Source of the DNA: Pirellulales bacterium
GTDB lineage: Bacteria > Planctomycetota > Planctomycetia > Pirellulales > JAEUIK01
Assembly: GCA_019745975.1 (NCBI GenBank)
Contig: JAIESQ010000064.1
Location: 1 to 48,811 of the forward strand
Direction: 5' to 3'
DNA: 48,811 nt
Under the pieces are notes generated by a model. The model was not told the origin of the DNA and made no database searches. It saw nothing but the letters and a program-made list of their open reading frames with translations. This document shows, piece after piece, positions 41,301 through 48,811 of this stretch (position 1 is the stretch's first letter; the number at the start of each line of letters is the position of its first letter). The translations under genes were made by a program, and so were the position numbers.

Positions 41301-41519
41301 TTGGAACGCGACATTCACGAAGGGCTACGCGAAGTCATCAAAGGGCGCACCACGCTGATCATCGCCCACCGGCTGCACACGCTGCGGCGGGCCGACCGGA
41401 TCGTGGTGATGGACCGCGGCCGGCTGGTCGAACAGGGAACGCACACCGAGCTGATGGCCCAGCAGGGTCTGTACTACCAGATGTACACGGCCTCGCCCGA
41501 CTGGCAGGGACAGGAGTAG
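38313..41519 (+). CDS. Cyclic-nucleotide-binding/C39 peptidase/ABC exporter fusion
   Basis: GTG at 38313 has GGAGGG upstream. The 1068-residue protein has two cNMP-binding-like beta-roll domains at about 60-165 and 190-295 (GQPCQAMWFVARGLVDVQF, then AGQVIQRIGEPVDVLRILETGALV). A C39 peptidase follows at about 335-475 with C348 in EMDCGAACLRMI, H422 in KNHFVVVWRV and D438 in VGDPAIG. Next come a six-helix ABC membrane domain (about 495-770) and an ATPase with Walker A GRSGCGKS 859-866, signature LSGGQ 963-967 and Walker B ILIFDEATAALD. This is the architecture of peptidase-containing exporters for double-glycine leader peptides. No precursor peptide or HlyD-like adaptor is visible next to it. 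The cNMP-like domains suggest gating by a ligand. Confidence 0.92.
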   Translation: MISPARAIDDLFDNDAETTSTRPSNRLTNPAAGPEPAAAELPVVLQLLADEPRAYLAARLTRRSFKTSETLASVGQPCQAMWFVARGLVDVQFASEMVHALGMPGPILRAGDSYGSHAFEPSATHSVTLTAMSDVEVWELSADDLRAACAAHASCLNWYENILSRRMVAGLFVRLVQLNPAAAGQLAQLADRLVAVDVAAGQVIQRIGEPVDVLRILETGALVAIPNAGAQHLGRGATELGPGSVISAASFCLRAAAAVDITAMMNCRVYELSNDAASNDDLAFLRAALGQLISLGLDVQPAGSAGTEIDRSCVAYDGNGTHVELGEATQPAWWRRLPQRRQREEMDCGAACLRMIHSFYGHEIGDREARQLARVSRYGTSLADLSEAAERLGYLPVGVEVPEADALSNVQLPAIAHVDKNHFVVVWRVSSRHVEVGDPAIGRTKLPRAAFVERFGGFLLLVRPTDTTGKTPAAKEVTQQATGATSTWRKLWPFARPHLGTFGYVLLASALLQLFGLAGPMLTQVIIDRVIGHGETRLLPIAFGALLLTTVFGAIVGYARSQLMLHASLAMQRTLMETVYQRMLSLAHSFFSRFTTGDLVRRFGEVDEVRQFFTSHAISSLVDVLMVATYAVALVWMQPAMAGLFIGILLVGLVVSLLVARPVRSHTKLHVQKFGRVNTHVIDSFRGIDPVKAMSLERPFRRWFGDLLRPSIEFGRRAATWSLASATLIQLLDGINSGVLLYRGTSRVLEGAMTIGQLMAFLMLSRQLSAPVLRLLEQWDEFQRTVVSLERVGDLLEETSERDHQESRGAMLKLPNPRGAIRLENLCFAYARDPKDSNRRVIDTMSLEIKPGEVVGIVGRSGCGKSTLARLLLRFEEPTSGRILLDGIHLRDLDPEALRQQVGLVTQDAVLYSGTIRDNILCGRQDVSEEDMVRAAQAAGAYDFISELPYGFETRIGDQGMKLSGGQSQRVVIARALCADPRILIFDEATAALDPLLERDIHEGLREVIKGRTTLIIAHRLHTLRRADRIVVMDRGRLVEQGTHTELMAQQGLYYQMYTASPDWQGQE

Positions 41520-42833
41520 AGCGAGCGACCTGGGTAACAGGGGAGCGAGTGGGTGGGCGCGACTCTTCCGGTTCTCCTGCTCTTGGCCGCAGGCCGCGGC
41601 GATAGGCTTGCCTCCCCAGTTGGGGGTCCCCCAGAAAAAGATTGTCCGGGAATTTGCGTCCGGGTGCGTCCGGGTGTGTTGATATTGGACCGTAAATCGA
41701 ATAGTTGGCACAACTTGGGGCGAGTGTAACACCGGGCATTTTGCGTCCGGGTGATCGTCCGGTTTGCGTCCGGGTATTTTGATATTGGACCCGAACTCAA
41801 ATAGCGGGCACAACTTGGGGCGAATGTAACACCGCGTAGTTTGCGTCCGGGTGTCTTGGTATTGGACCCGAGTTCGATTGGAGTACACAACGAGCCGCCC
41901 GATCCCTAGCGGGGATATTAACAGTCGCATCTTGAACCTCGCGCCAAGGCGCGCTGGCGCCAAGAGCCAAAGTTGCCTGTCCGCCGATTTCGCAGAGGAC
42001 GCAGATTCGCCAGCGGCAAAGACAACGCATCTCATCCGTGGAATCCGAGATATCCGTGGTCGAATGTTTGGAAGTGTGCGCGCACGGCGGACGCAGCTCT
42101 CCGAAGCCGACTTTGACAAACGATTCGTTGAATCGCGAAGTCCCTGGACAAGATGCGCGGCGGGTTAGCATCTCAAGAGCGCGCAGGCTGGCGCGCCAGG
42201 TGGCTCCTGGAGTGGCTCGTGTTCAGTTTTCGGTGGTCAGTGTTCAGGGGAACGCGGGGCGCGCAGCAGCGCCGGGCGGCTTTCCGCAGGTGTGCCGTCA
42301 CTGGAGCAATGAACGACCCCTACGGGGTCGCGGCTCAGGTCGGATCGTGTACCGAGGCCTGACGGCGCCTGACGGCCTCGGCTGATAGAACCGGCCCTTC
42401 AGGCCGGAGATCATTTGTGCGACTCACGCACGGCGGTCGGAGAACATCTCGCCGCGGCGCGGCTTGATGGTTCGATTGCGACTCGGTTCCGTGGGTTGCA
42501 ACCACGACTAAGCGCTCTGGCCGCTGGCGCGGCTCCGATGCAGCGTCCGCCGGCGTGGACGCTTGCGCCCGCACGTCGTTGGTCACGGGCACCGGCGGCG
42601 AGTTCTCCCGCCGGCGGGCCGGCTCGGCTAGCCAGGCCATAGGTGCCCTCCACGCCTGGTTACACGTGTCCCCCGCAGATTTAGGCCCTGTCAGTGAAGT
42701 TCATTCGTCGTGGTGCACGCGGCACCATGCCGGCCAGGGACGTACAGCGCACCGCAATTCAAACGGGGAGCTCAGCTTTGGAATTGATCCCCGTCCGGTT
42801 CAGTTCTTTCCAAGTCGAGTCCCGAATTGGCGA
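41520..42833. other. Gene-free, repeat-rich region
   Basis: This 1.3 kb has no gene that I can support. It contains the TTGCGTCCGGG tandem block (41643-41890), a TGTTCAGTTTTCGGTGGTCA-type string at 42220-42250, the hairpins CGACCCC-TAC-GGGGTCG (42315 region) and CCGGCC-CTTCA-GGCCGG (42390-42410), and a GC-rich stretch to 42660. It separates two convergent genes and has the look of accumulated mobile and palindromic elements. Confidence 0.6.
41643..41890. repeat. TTGCGTCCGGG repeat with an exact 100-base period
   Basis: TTGCGTCCGGG occurs at 41654, 41741, 41764 and 41841. GATATTGGAC occurs at 41681 and 41781, and CACAACTTGGGGCGA at 41709 and 41809, each exactly 100 bases apart; GTAACACCG follows both. 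A third, partial unit ends near 41890. About 2.4 tandem copies of a unit are present, with the 41643 copy matching the one at 14437. Confidence 0.7.
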
Positions 42834-44660
42834 TTAACGCGTCCAAGTAGATCCTGGCCATCGGATTACCTTGCCCTTGGCTTCGAACTCTCCGCCACCC
42901 CACGTGTGAATCTTGCCACCAATGACTTGACCTTCAGAGACGTTCCCTCCCTCGTTCGTCACAATTGCGAATACGGTATCTCCCCGTATCTCAAGCCGAA
43001 CTGAGCATGACTGAGCTGGATCGCTGTTATTCTTCCAATCGACACCGTCCAATGGGGGGCCGGTTCTCTCCCAATAGCTTGCAGGCCAATGTATCCTGCT
43101 GCCCTCGGCGAACCCCGCGCCCCAGGAAGCTTCAATTATCCACGGCACATCAGAGTCCTGCGTCTTGGCAAGAATTCCAGGAGCCGTTGTCGCCGAAGCC
43201 TCGTTCAATAGGGCAAGGCGTTGCCCGCGGGTCGTCGCATCGGGAACAACCAAACAACGTAAACTCGGATTGGCGTTATTCGTATAAACGCCCGCAATAT
43301 CATTTGGCCAATTCGTAGCCTCGAGTTGTTGCGCGAGATCGCCTTCCGGCGGAGCGGGGATAGGAGTGGGCGACAACGGCCGCGGTATGATTTCAGGAAT
43401 CCTAGTTCTCAACGTTAGGCTTCCGCCCTCATGAATCACTTCGAGCCAATTCGGTACATTGCTGCTCCCCGAAAACGTTGCGGTGAGTCCATCAAAACCC
43501 GCACTACATGCGTGCCATTGCCCCGAAGTTAGCCCTACGAATGAACGTCCCTGGTTCCAGGCCAAATCAAGTTCCTCGCGCCTCCAGGAATTCTTTTTGA
43601 CGTTCTTCTTTAGCACGTACCCGAACGAGAAGTCGATTTCTCCGGCATTGTCAAAGAGCGGTCCGCCGGCATCTGTGAAGATTTCTACTGTGCCCATGCC
43701 CGCTTCCGCTTGCTGGGTCGGAATACGCCAGTCCACCTCGTCGCCTTTGCCGTCACCAGTGTGTCCATGGACCTCGAGGCAAACGGACTCCGGGGTCAAT
43801 TTCCACCCTCGCCCATTGAACGCCTCGCCCGGATATATCTTCCAAGTGCTGGGTACGTCATTGCCACTTTGATGGATTGGGTTGGATCGCCAATGCCTTG
43901 TCAGCGTAATCTCTTGAGGATCCGAGCGAAATAAAACGATGCGCCCCGGAACCTGTGGCAACTGGACGAATGCGATCGTGTATGTCGCCTCGTTCGGCTT
44001 TCGCACTGTCCCCGCCACCAACGTACAGGAGGCGACGCCCGTTTTCGGATCCTGAATGGCGATCAACGAGCCGGGGGTCAATTCGAATACTAGCTTCTTG
44101 TTTGTCTGCCTCTTGCCTTCAACGGCTACGTCACCTACTTGAATGCGGGCGAGGCATTCGTTCGGAAAACTCCCAAATACGTGCAATACGATTTGACCTT
44201 CGCCTGAGTTGACGTACGTCTTCGGCTGATAATCAGAGACAAATATCCTTTGAGGCAGCCCTGCCGCCAGCGGTGCGACTGCACTTTCTAGCTCCTTAGC
44301 GATCTGTTCCAGGTCCTTGACTGTTTTCCCCGCGACTGTCGCGGCCTCGGCAATGCCCGAACGTACCGTCTTATCTACCTTGTCGAGTGCCTGATCTAAT
44401 GAATCGCTCAAAGCGTTTCTAAGCGACGTGACAGCAAGGAGCGCTTGGATCCCCGCCGTAATTGCAACATGGTTCCCTGCTGCTTCGGCTTGTTTGATCC
44501 CTTGCTCAATCGCGCTCTTGATTTGGTCTAGTGCAACACCAACCGTGACCGGATCGGCGAGTTGTGCTTTGCATGTAGCCGCATGGTTCAAAAGCGATGC
44601 AAAGGCGAACGCCGTTGTGACGCTTCCAATGACCAATCTGTGCAGTGTGCAATTGTGCAT
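42834..44660 (-). CDS. Secreted protein of unknown function, lower GC
   Basis: The ATG at 44660 follows GGAGAGA and gives a signal peptide (MHNCTLHRLVIGSVTTAFAFASLLNHAATCKA); the frame is open to 44783. The 608-residue protein has a helical region at 40-160 (DPVTVGVALDQIKSAIEQGIKQAEAAG and a coiled stretch TVKDLEQIAKELESAV), then a beta-rich region beginning GLPQRIFVSDYQPKTYVN with an IPT/TIG-like look. A Pro-rich linker (PRPLSPTPIPAPPEGD) separates a C-terminal domain of about 130 residues. No catalytic motif is recognised. Base composition is visibly lower in GC than that of flanking genes, which suggests more recent acquisition. Function unknown. Confidence 0.75.
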   Translation of the reverse strand: MHNCTLHRLVIGSVTTAFAFASLLNHAATCKAQLADPVTVGVALDQIKSAIEQGIKQAEAAGNHVAITAGIQALLAVTSLRNALSDSLDQALDKVDKTVRSGIAEAATVAGKTVKDLEQIAKELESAVAPLAAGLPQRIFVSDYQPKTYVNSGEGQIVLHVFGSFPNECLARIQVGDVAVEGKRQTNKKLVFELTPGSLIAIQDPKTGVASCTLVAGTVRKPNEATYTIAFVQLPQVPGRIVLFRSDPQEITLTRHWRSNPIHQSGNDVPSTWKIYPGEAFNGRGWKLTPESVCLEVHGHTGDGKGDEVDWRIPTQQAEAGMGTVEIFTDAGGPLFDNAGEIDFSFGYVLKKNVKKNSWRREELDLAWNQGRSFVGLTSGQWHACSAGFDGLTATFSGSSNVPNWLEVIHEGGSLTLRTRIPEIIPRPLSPTPIPAPPEGDLAQQLEATNWPNDIAGVYTNNANPSLRCLVVPDATTRGQRLALLNEASATTAPGILAKTQDSDVPWIIEASWGAGFAEGSRIHWPASYWERTGPPLDGVDWKNNSDPAQSCSVRLEIRGDTVFAIVTNEGGNVSEGQVIGGKIHTWGGGEFEAKGKVIRWPGSTWTR

Positions 44661-45112
44661 CTCGCGTCTCTCCAAGATGAATTGAGGAGCGTTGATCCAA
44701 CGAAGGACAAGAGGGAAAAGCTGGTATTGGCCGGGGGCCGAGCGAACGCAAATCCGACCTGCACTCATTACCAAAATGCCCATTCGGCATTTAGTTACGC
44801 TGAGGTTCCCCAGCCAGCTAGGCTCTTATTCATTAGACGGAAACTGTGGACCAAACCGGACATCGCTTAGCACGATTTAGTGTGATGCGATCTAAACCCA
44901 AGCCCGAAGGGACAATATGTCGAGTCCTGACACCCTGAGGGAGAAAACGTAGAGTGGGAGAATTGGTTGCGCAGGCGAACACTAGCTCGATCCAAGGCAT
45001 GCCACGCATGCGTGGGACATTGCACCCGCTGCGCCAGAAGTTGTTTTTGCCAAACTGCTTATGTGGTTGGCGTGGTTGCGCGTCGACCCAACAATGCTGG
45101 GCTGACGCTCCG
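44661..45112. other. Intergenic region, no gene recognised
   Basis: About 450 bases lie between the kinase gene's end and the start of the secreted protein, both on the minus strand. AT-rich stretches near 44780-44960 fit a promoter for the gene at 44660, but I cannot define boxes. The short string ACCCAACAATGCTGGG at 45087-45102 is a hairpin just beyond the kinase stop and may help end transcription, though it has no T-run. Confidence 0.45.
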
Positions 45113-48100
45113 CTACCGCTGCCGGTGCGTGGGCGCGCGCCACAGGCGGATCGCGCCGTCGTTGAAGCCCGCCGCCAAAACCTCGCCATTGGGCGAGAAG
45201 GCCAGCGACTGCGGCGGACCACTTGGCGCGTTGAGTCGCAGCTTGAGCTCGCTGGTCGCCGTGTCCCACAGCTTGATCGTGGCCTGTTCGTCGACCCCTT
45301 GTACCTGTTGACCGAACGCCGCCGCCAGCGACTTGCCGTCAGGCGAGTAGGCGACCGCCCACACGGTGCCATCCTGCCCGGTGATCTGCCGTAGCGGCGC
45401 AGCGCCGCGCAGGTCGGCCAGCCAGAGCGAGCCGTCGTGCGTGCCAAAGGCCAGCGTGCCGCCGTCGGGCGAAAACGTCAGGCAGACGACATTGAAGAGC
45501 GTGCCGGTGTTGATGACGCGAAGCTGCGCGCCGGTGACGACATTCCAGACGAGCACCAGGCGATCGGTCCCGCCGGTGGCTAGCGTCTGGCCATCGGGAC
45601 TAAAGGCCAGGCAGCGGACAAGCCGGCGATTGCCAGGCAATTGATGCCGAACTTGTTTCGTGCGGATGTCCCACACACGCAAGTCGGTCGGTTCGCCCGG
45701 CCACAGCGTTTGCGCTTCCCCCCCGCCGGCGGCCAACAAGTTGCCGTCGGGCGAGAAGGCTAGGGCGTGGATCGGTTCGCGCTGCGTGAGCGACTCGGCG
45801 CGCAAGCGTTGCTGCTCGAGATCCCAGAAGCCAATCCGCTGCTTATCGAGCGAGCAAGCAAACGTCCGCCCATCGCGCGCCAGCGCACTAGCGATCGCCC
45901 AAGAGCTGATTTTTTCGTGGGTCTCGACGAGGGTGCCGTCGCCGACATTCCAGAGCCGCAGGTCGCCGTCGCGCCCCAGCGACACCAAACGCGAACCGTC
46001 GGGCACGAACGACAGCGACGAGACGCCTTGCCCATGCTTGGGCGCGAGCGCATCGCGCGCTGGCGGCGCCGATTGCCAGATGCGCACGCGGCCGTCGTAG
46101 TCGCCCGACACGAGCAGCTTGTCGCCGGGGAGGTAGCCAAGCGAGTACGTCAGGCTGGTATGGCCGGGCCACGACTCGACGACTTGTTGCGAAGCGACGT
46201 CCCACGAGAAGAGCGAGCCGCGGTCGCTCACGGCGGCCAGTCGCTGGCCATCAGTCGAAAAGACCGGGCTAAAGACATCTCCCGCAGGGCAAGCCAGCCG
46301 CTGCCGAATCTCGTGCGTCGGCGGATGCCAGAGGGCGAGGCTGCCATGCGCGTCGCGTAGCGCCAACAGGTCGGCTCGCGGCGAGTACGACAGAAAATCA
46401 CACGGCCGCGTCGTGGAGACGCGCGCCTCGCACGTGCCCGAGTCGAGATTCCACCATTGCATTTCGCCCTGGTTCCAGTTGGCCGCGCCGCCCGAGCCGG
46501 TGGCCAGATGGGTGCCGTCGGCATTCCAGGCGACGCAGTAGCAGTAGGCGGGTCCGTCGCTGGCCGCGGAGCGCACATCGAGCGTTTGCCGGGCAGGGCG
46601 ACTGAACTTCGCGGTCGCGCTGGCGCCGGCCGTGGCGGGCACGATGTCCCAGACTTGCGCGCTGCCGTCGAGCAGCGCTGCGGCCAGTCGGCTGCCATCG
46701 CGCGAAAAAGCCACGCCGCGCACGGCATCGGGCAGATTCACAATGGCGTCGGTGCAATCGCCGGATTGAACGTCCCAGAGGCGAATCGACTTATCATGGC
46801 TGCTCGAGACCAGCAGGCGGCCGTCGGGAGAAAAATCCAGGCCGGTCACCGTCGTGGAGTGGCCGCGATACACGAGCATGACTTCGGGCGTCGCGGGATC
46901 GAAGGCCTGAATGATTCCGCTGCCGCCGCCCACAGCGATGAGCTTGCCGTCGGGCGAGACTGCTAATGCGTGAATTCGAGTGCCGGTGTCGATTTCGTCG
47001 CGCAGTCCGCGATGGCATACTTCCCACCAGTAGAACCACTCGAAGCTGCGTCGATCTTCGCTTCCCAGGGCCGGCCGGTGCTGGTCGAGCAGCGCGACGG
47101 CGCGACGATAGTCGGCAGCCTCGCAGGCATCCTGCACGTTGTTCATGTGTGCCACGTAGAGGTACTGGTCGGCGCGCGCCCGCGCTTGCGACTCGCGTCG
47201 GACCAGGCTGGCCTGTTGCAGGGCAATGCTCGGGCCGACGATGGCCAAGATCGCCAAGGCGAGGCCCGCATTGGCCAATAGCGGATGGCGGCGGTACCAG
47301 CGCGCAAGCCGGCGCAGCGGGCCGGCGGGGCGCGCCGCGATCGGCTCGCGACGGCGAAAGTGCTCCAGATCCGTAGCCAGATCGGCCGCGCTGGCGTAGC
47401 GCGCGGTTGGCTGTTTCTCCAAGCACTTCAGGCAGATCGTTTCCAAATCCCGCGGAACCAGACTGTTCAGCGAGCGGGGACTCGGCGGATCGTTGTGCAG
47501 CACCTTGTCGACGACCAGCCGCGGGCTGCCACGAAAGGGAAGCTCACCCGTGAGCATTTCGAATAACACCACGCCCAGCGAATAGAGATCGCTGCGCGCG
47601 TCGGCTTCGTGCGATTGGCCGCGCGCTTGCTCGGGCGACATATAAGCCGGAGTGCCGACGAGTTGCCCGTCGACAGTCATGGTGACTTCGCCGGCGTCGC
47701 GCTTGGCCAGGCCGAAGTCGGTCAGGTGGGGCTCGCCGCGGGCATCGAGCAGGATGTTGGCGGGCTTCAAATCGCGGTGGACGATCCCCATGCCGTGCGC
47801 GTAGTCCAACGCGCGGGCGATCTTCTGGCATTGGTCGACGGCCTCGGCCACGGTCATCCGCTGCCGCATCCGTTTGGCGAGCGACTGGCCTTCGATCAGG
47901 TCGCTCACCAGGTAGAGCGTCGACCCATCTCGACCGACTTCGTGCAAGCTCACGATGTGCGGATGGCGCAATTGGGCCGTGGCCCGCGCTTCGCGGAGGA
48001 ACAGTTCGACTTCGGCGGCCGAGAGCTCGCCGCGACGGGGGATTTTGAGCGCCACCTGGCGCTGGAGCTGCGTATCGAGCGCGCGCCAGACGGCGCCGAA

Positions 48101-48439
48101 GCCCCCTTCGCCGATGCGCTCCAGCAGTTCGAAGCGCCCCAGGCAGGCGCCGACGGCCACGGCCGACGACTCGGCCCCGATCAAGCTGAACGAGCTGCCG
48201 CAATCGTGACAGACGATTTGCGACCAGGGAGTGTCGTCGGCGACGGCCACCGCGCGTTGGCAATGGGGACAGCGGACCTGCAGCGGAGACGACGAGCCAT
48301 CGTCGGACCGCGACTGGTCGTCGCCGGGCGGCGCGGCGTCGGGGGCGTTCTCCTCGGCGCGTCGACGGGCGGCGGCAATCAGACGCTTGGCGCGCTGGGC
48401 AATGTCTTCAACAGGACCACGCTGAGGTGAGAGCGGCAT
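45113..48439 (-). CDS. Ser/Thr protein kinase with zinc ribbon and WD40 repeats
   Basis: The 1108-residue protein starts 9 bases after the stop of the ECF sigma gene. Residues 57-80 form a zinc-ribbon-like knuckle (C57xxC60, C77xxC80). The kinase domain spans about 103-370: glycine loop GEGGFGAVW, K132 in VALKIP, H221-R-D223 in IVHRDLKPANIL, D241-F-G in LTDFGLAK, GTPAYMSPEQARG and DLYSLGVVLFEML, all intact Hanks-type motifs. A membrane helix (LALAILAIVGPSIAL) lies near 395-420. From about 470 to the end are WD40 repeats, many in the form ALAFSPDGNLLAAG...VWDIRT. It likely senses through the repeat propeller and phosphorylates cytoplasmic targets. Gene order suggests it acts with the upstream sigma factor. 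Confidence 0.95.
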   Translation of the reverse strand: MPLSPQRGPVEDIAQRAKRLIAAARRRAEENAPDAAPPGDDQSRSDDGSSSPLQVRCPHCQRAVAVADDTPWSQIVCHDCGSSFSLIGAESSAVAVGACLGRFELLERIGEGGFGAVWRALDTQLQRQVALKIPRRGELSAAEVELFLREARATAQLRHPHIVSLHEVGRDGSTLYLVSDLIEGQSLAKRMRQRMTVAEAVDQCQKIARALDYAHGMGIVHRDLKPANILLDARGEPHLTDFGLAKRDAGEVTMTVDGQLVGTPAYMSPEQARGQSHEADARSDLYSLGVVLFEMLTGELPFRGSPRLVVDKVLHNDPPSPRSLNSLVPRDLETICLKCLEKQPTARYASAADLATDLEHFRRREPIAARPAGPLRRLARWYRRHPLLANAGLALAILAIVGPSIALQQASLVRRESQARARADQYLYVAHMNNVQDACEAADYRRAVALLDQHRPALGSEDRRSFEWFYWWEVCHRGLRDEIDTGTRIHALAVSPDGKLIAVGGGSGIIQAFDPATPEVMLVYRGHSTTVTGLDFSPDGRLLVSSSHDKSIRLWDVQSGDCTDAIVNLPDAVRGVAFSRDGSRLAAALLDGSAQVWDIVPATAGASATAKFSRPARQTLDVRSAASDGPAYCYCVAWNADGTHLATGSGGAANWNQGEMQWWNLDSGTCEARVSTTRPCDFLSYSPRADLLALRDAHGSLALWHPPTHEIRQRLACPAGDVFSPVFSTDGQRLAAVSDRGSLFSWDVASQQVVESWPGHTSLTYSLGYLPGDKLLVSGDYDGRVRIWQSAPPARDALAPKHGQGVSSLSFVPDGSRLVSLGRDGDLRLWNVGDGTLVETHEKISSWAIASALARDGRTFACSLDKQRIGFWDLEQQRLRAESLTQREPIHALAFSPDGNLLAAGGGEAQTLWPGEPTDLRVWDIRTKQVRHQLPGNRRLVRCLAFSPDGQTLATGGTDRLVLVWNVVTGAQLRVINTGTLFNVVCLTFSPDGGTLAFGTHDGSLWLADLRGAAPLRQITGQDGTVWAVAYSPDGKSLAAAFGQQVQGVDEQATIKLWDTATSELKLRLNAPSGPPQSLAFSPNGEVLAAGFNDGAIRLWRAPTHRQR

Positions 48440-48448
48440 TCGCTGCGC

Positions 48449-48811
48449 CTACTTGTAGGCGAACCACCGTGCGGAACGTCCCAGGGCGTCGCGTAGCGAT
48501 GATTTCGCCCGATGGAGCAAACCGCGCACGGCGCCAGGCGTCCGCTGCATGGCGGCCGCTGTCGACTCGATACTCTGCTGCTGGATGTAACGATGCATGA
48601 TCACGGCGCGTTGATCGTTGGGCAGGCCGGCCAGGCCAACGTGAATGGCGCGAATCGCCTCGTCGCGCGCCACGCATTGGCTGGGGGTGCCACCGTGGTC
48701 GGAAAGCAAGGCGACGAGATCGGCCACCGAACTCTCGCCGGCCGTGGTGGGTCGGGCGACCTGATGTCGGTCGCCCCCGCGCTTCTTGCGCCGCAGATGC
48801 CGCAGAGTATC
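48449..48811 (-). CDS. ECF sigma factor, 5' end missing
   Basis: The frame is open from its stop at 48449 to the right edge, so the N-terminal part lies outside the window. The first visible residues read DTLRHLRRKKRGGDRHQVA, typical of the end of region 2 of ECF sigma factors. The last 60 residues hold region 4: GLPNDQRAVIMHRYIQQQSIESTAAAMQRTPGAVRGLLHRAKSSLRDALG, with the HTH in IESTAAAMQRTPGAVRGLLHRA. It directs RNA polymerase to its own promoters. The kinase gene begins 9 bases after its stop, so the pair is probably one operon, the usual layout for kinase-controlled sigma factors in planctomycetes. Confidence 0.85.
   Translation of the reverse strand, partial: DTLRHLRRKKRGGDRHQVARPTTAGESSVADLVALLSDHGGTPSQCVARDEAIRAIHVGLAGLPNDQRAVIMHRYIQQQSIESTAAAMQRTPGAVRGLLHRAKSSLRDALGRSARWFAYK

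Noticed and set aside
39954-41318. 454-codon minus-strand frame inside the exporter gene
   Set aside because: Antisense to the ABC domain; composition of a shadow frame.
41643-41890. Possible CRISPR array
   Set aside because: Repeats are unevenly spaced and the stretches between them are themselves repeated with a 100-base period, so they are not unique spacers; no cas gene is present.
42411-42653. Small minus-strand gene in the repeat region
   Set aside because: Ala/Arg-rich frame without ribosome binding site or fold; typical of GC-rich noncoding DNA.

Overview
The window looks like a chromosomal segment from a GC-rich planctomycete, most likely of the Pirellulales group. This is inferred from gene content, because no rRNA is present. 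The signs are a secreted propeller/HEAT/cytochrome c protein of the PVC type, a redoxin fused to a cytochrome-like motif and a copper-monooxygenase-like region, a Ser/Thr kinase with WD40 repeats next to an ECF sigma factor, a CsrA/BON pair, a DUF4328 protein starting with an NPYESPES-like stretch, and several families of palindromic intergenic repeats.

Region 1 (1-5557) is the right end of an integrated mobile element. It holds a zinc-finger protein, an unknown protein, two small MerR/excisionase-like DNA-binding proteins, the wreck of a primase-helicase with its middle deleted, a cluster of five ACGCGT hexamers and a tyrosine recombinase. The recombinase frame runs antisense through a tRNA-Cys(GCA) gene at 5179-5250, the probable attachment site. 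The element extends left of the window and its second attachment site is not visible.

Region 2 (5741-31182) is mainly chromosomal. In order it holds a small unknown protein; a large secreted propeller/HEAT/cytochrome c protein translated directly after a secreted HEAT-like protein; an ABC ATPase and FtsX/MacB-type permease pair; an HD hydrolase; and a secreted protein of unknown role. Next come a conserved protein of unknown function followed by a class-III PLP enzyme with a four-cysteine insertion; a DUF4328 membrane protein; a secreted amidohydrolase and an SDR oxidoreductase; BON protein and csrA; purine nucleoside phosphorylase; a site-2 protease with CBS domains; the redoxin/cytochrome/copper-type protein; and a small secreted protein.

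Region 3 (31278-38099) contains a cytidylate-kinase-like protein and, on the minus strand, what I consider the most interesting locus. Two tiny helical proteins with a W-R-D turn (WXG100-like), a coiled-coil protein between them, and a 1333-residue membrane-anchored FtsK/EccC-like ATPase with one intact and two apparently degenerate ATPase modules form a tightly packed set. It reads as a reduced type VII-like secretion system with no recognisable EccB, EccD, EccE or mycosin. A Nudix hydrolase lies upstream.

Region 4 (38313-48811) has a 1068-residue exporter that fuses cyclic-nucleotide-binding-like domains, a C39 peptidase and an ABC transporter. It is followed by 1.3 kb of repeat-rich DNA without genes, a secreted protein with lower GC than its neighbours, and a WD40 Ser/Thr kinase transcribed just after an ECF sigma factor that runs off the right edge.

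All function calls come from reading motifs by eye; no searches were run.
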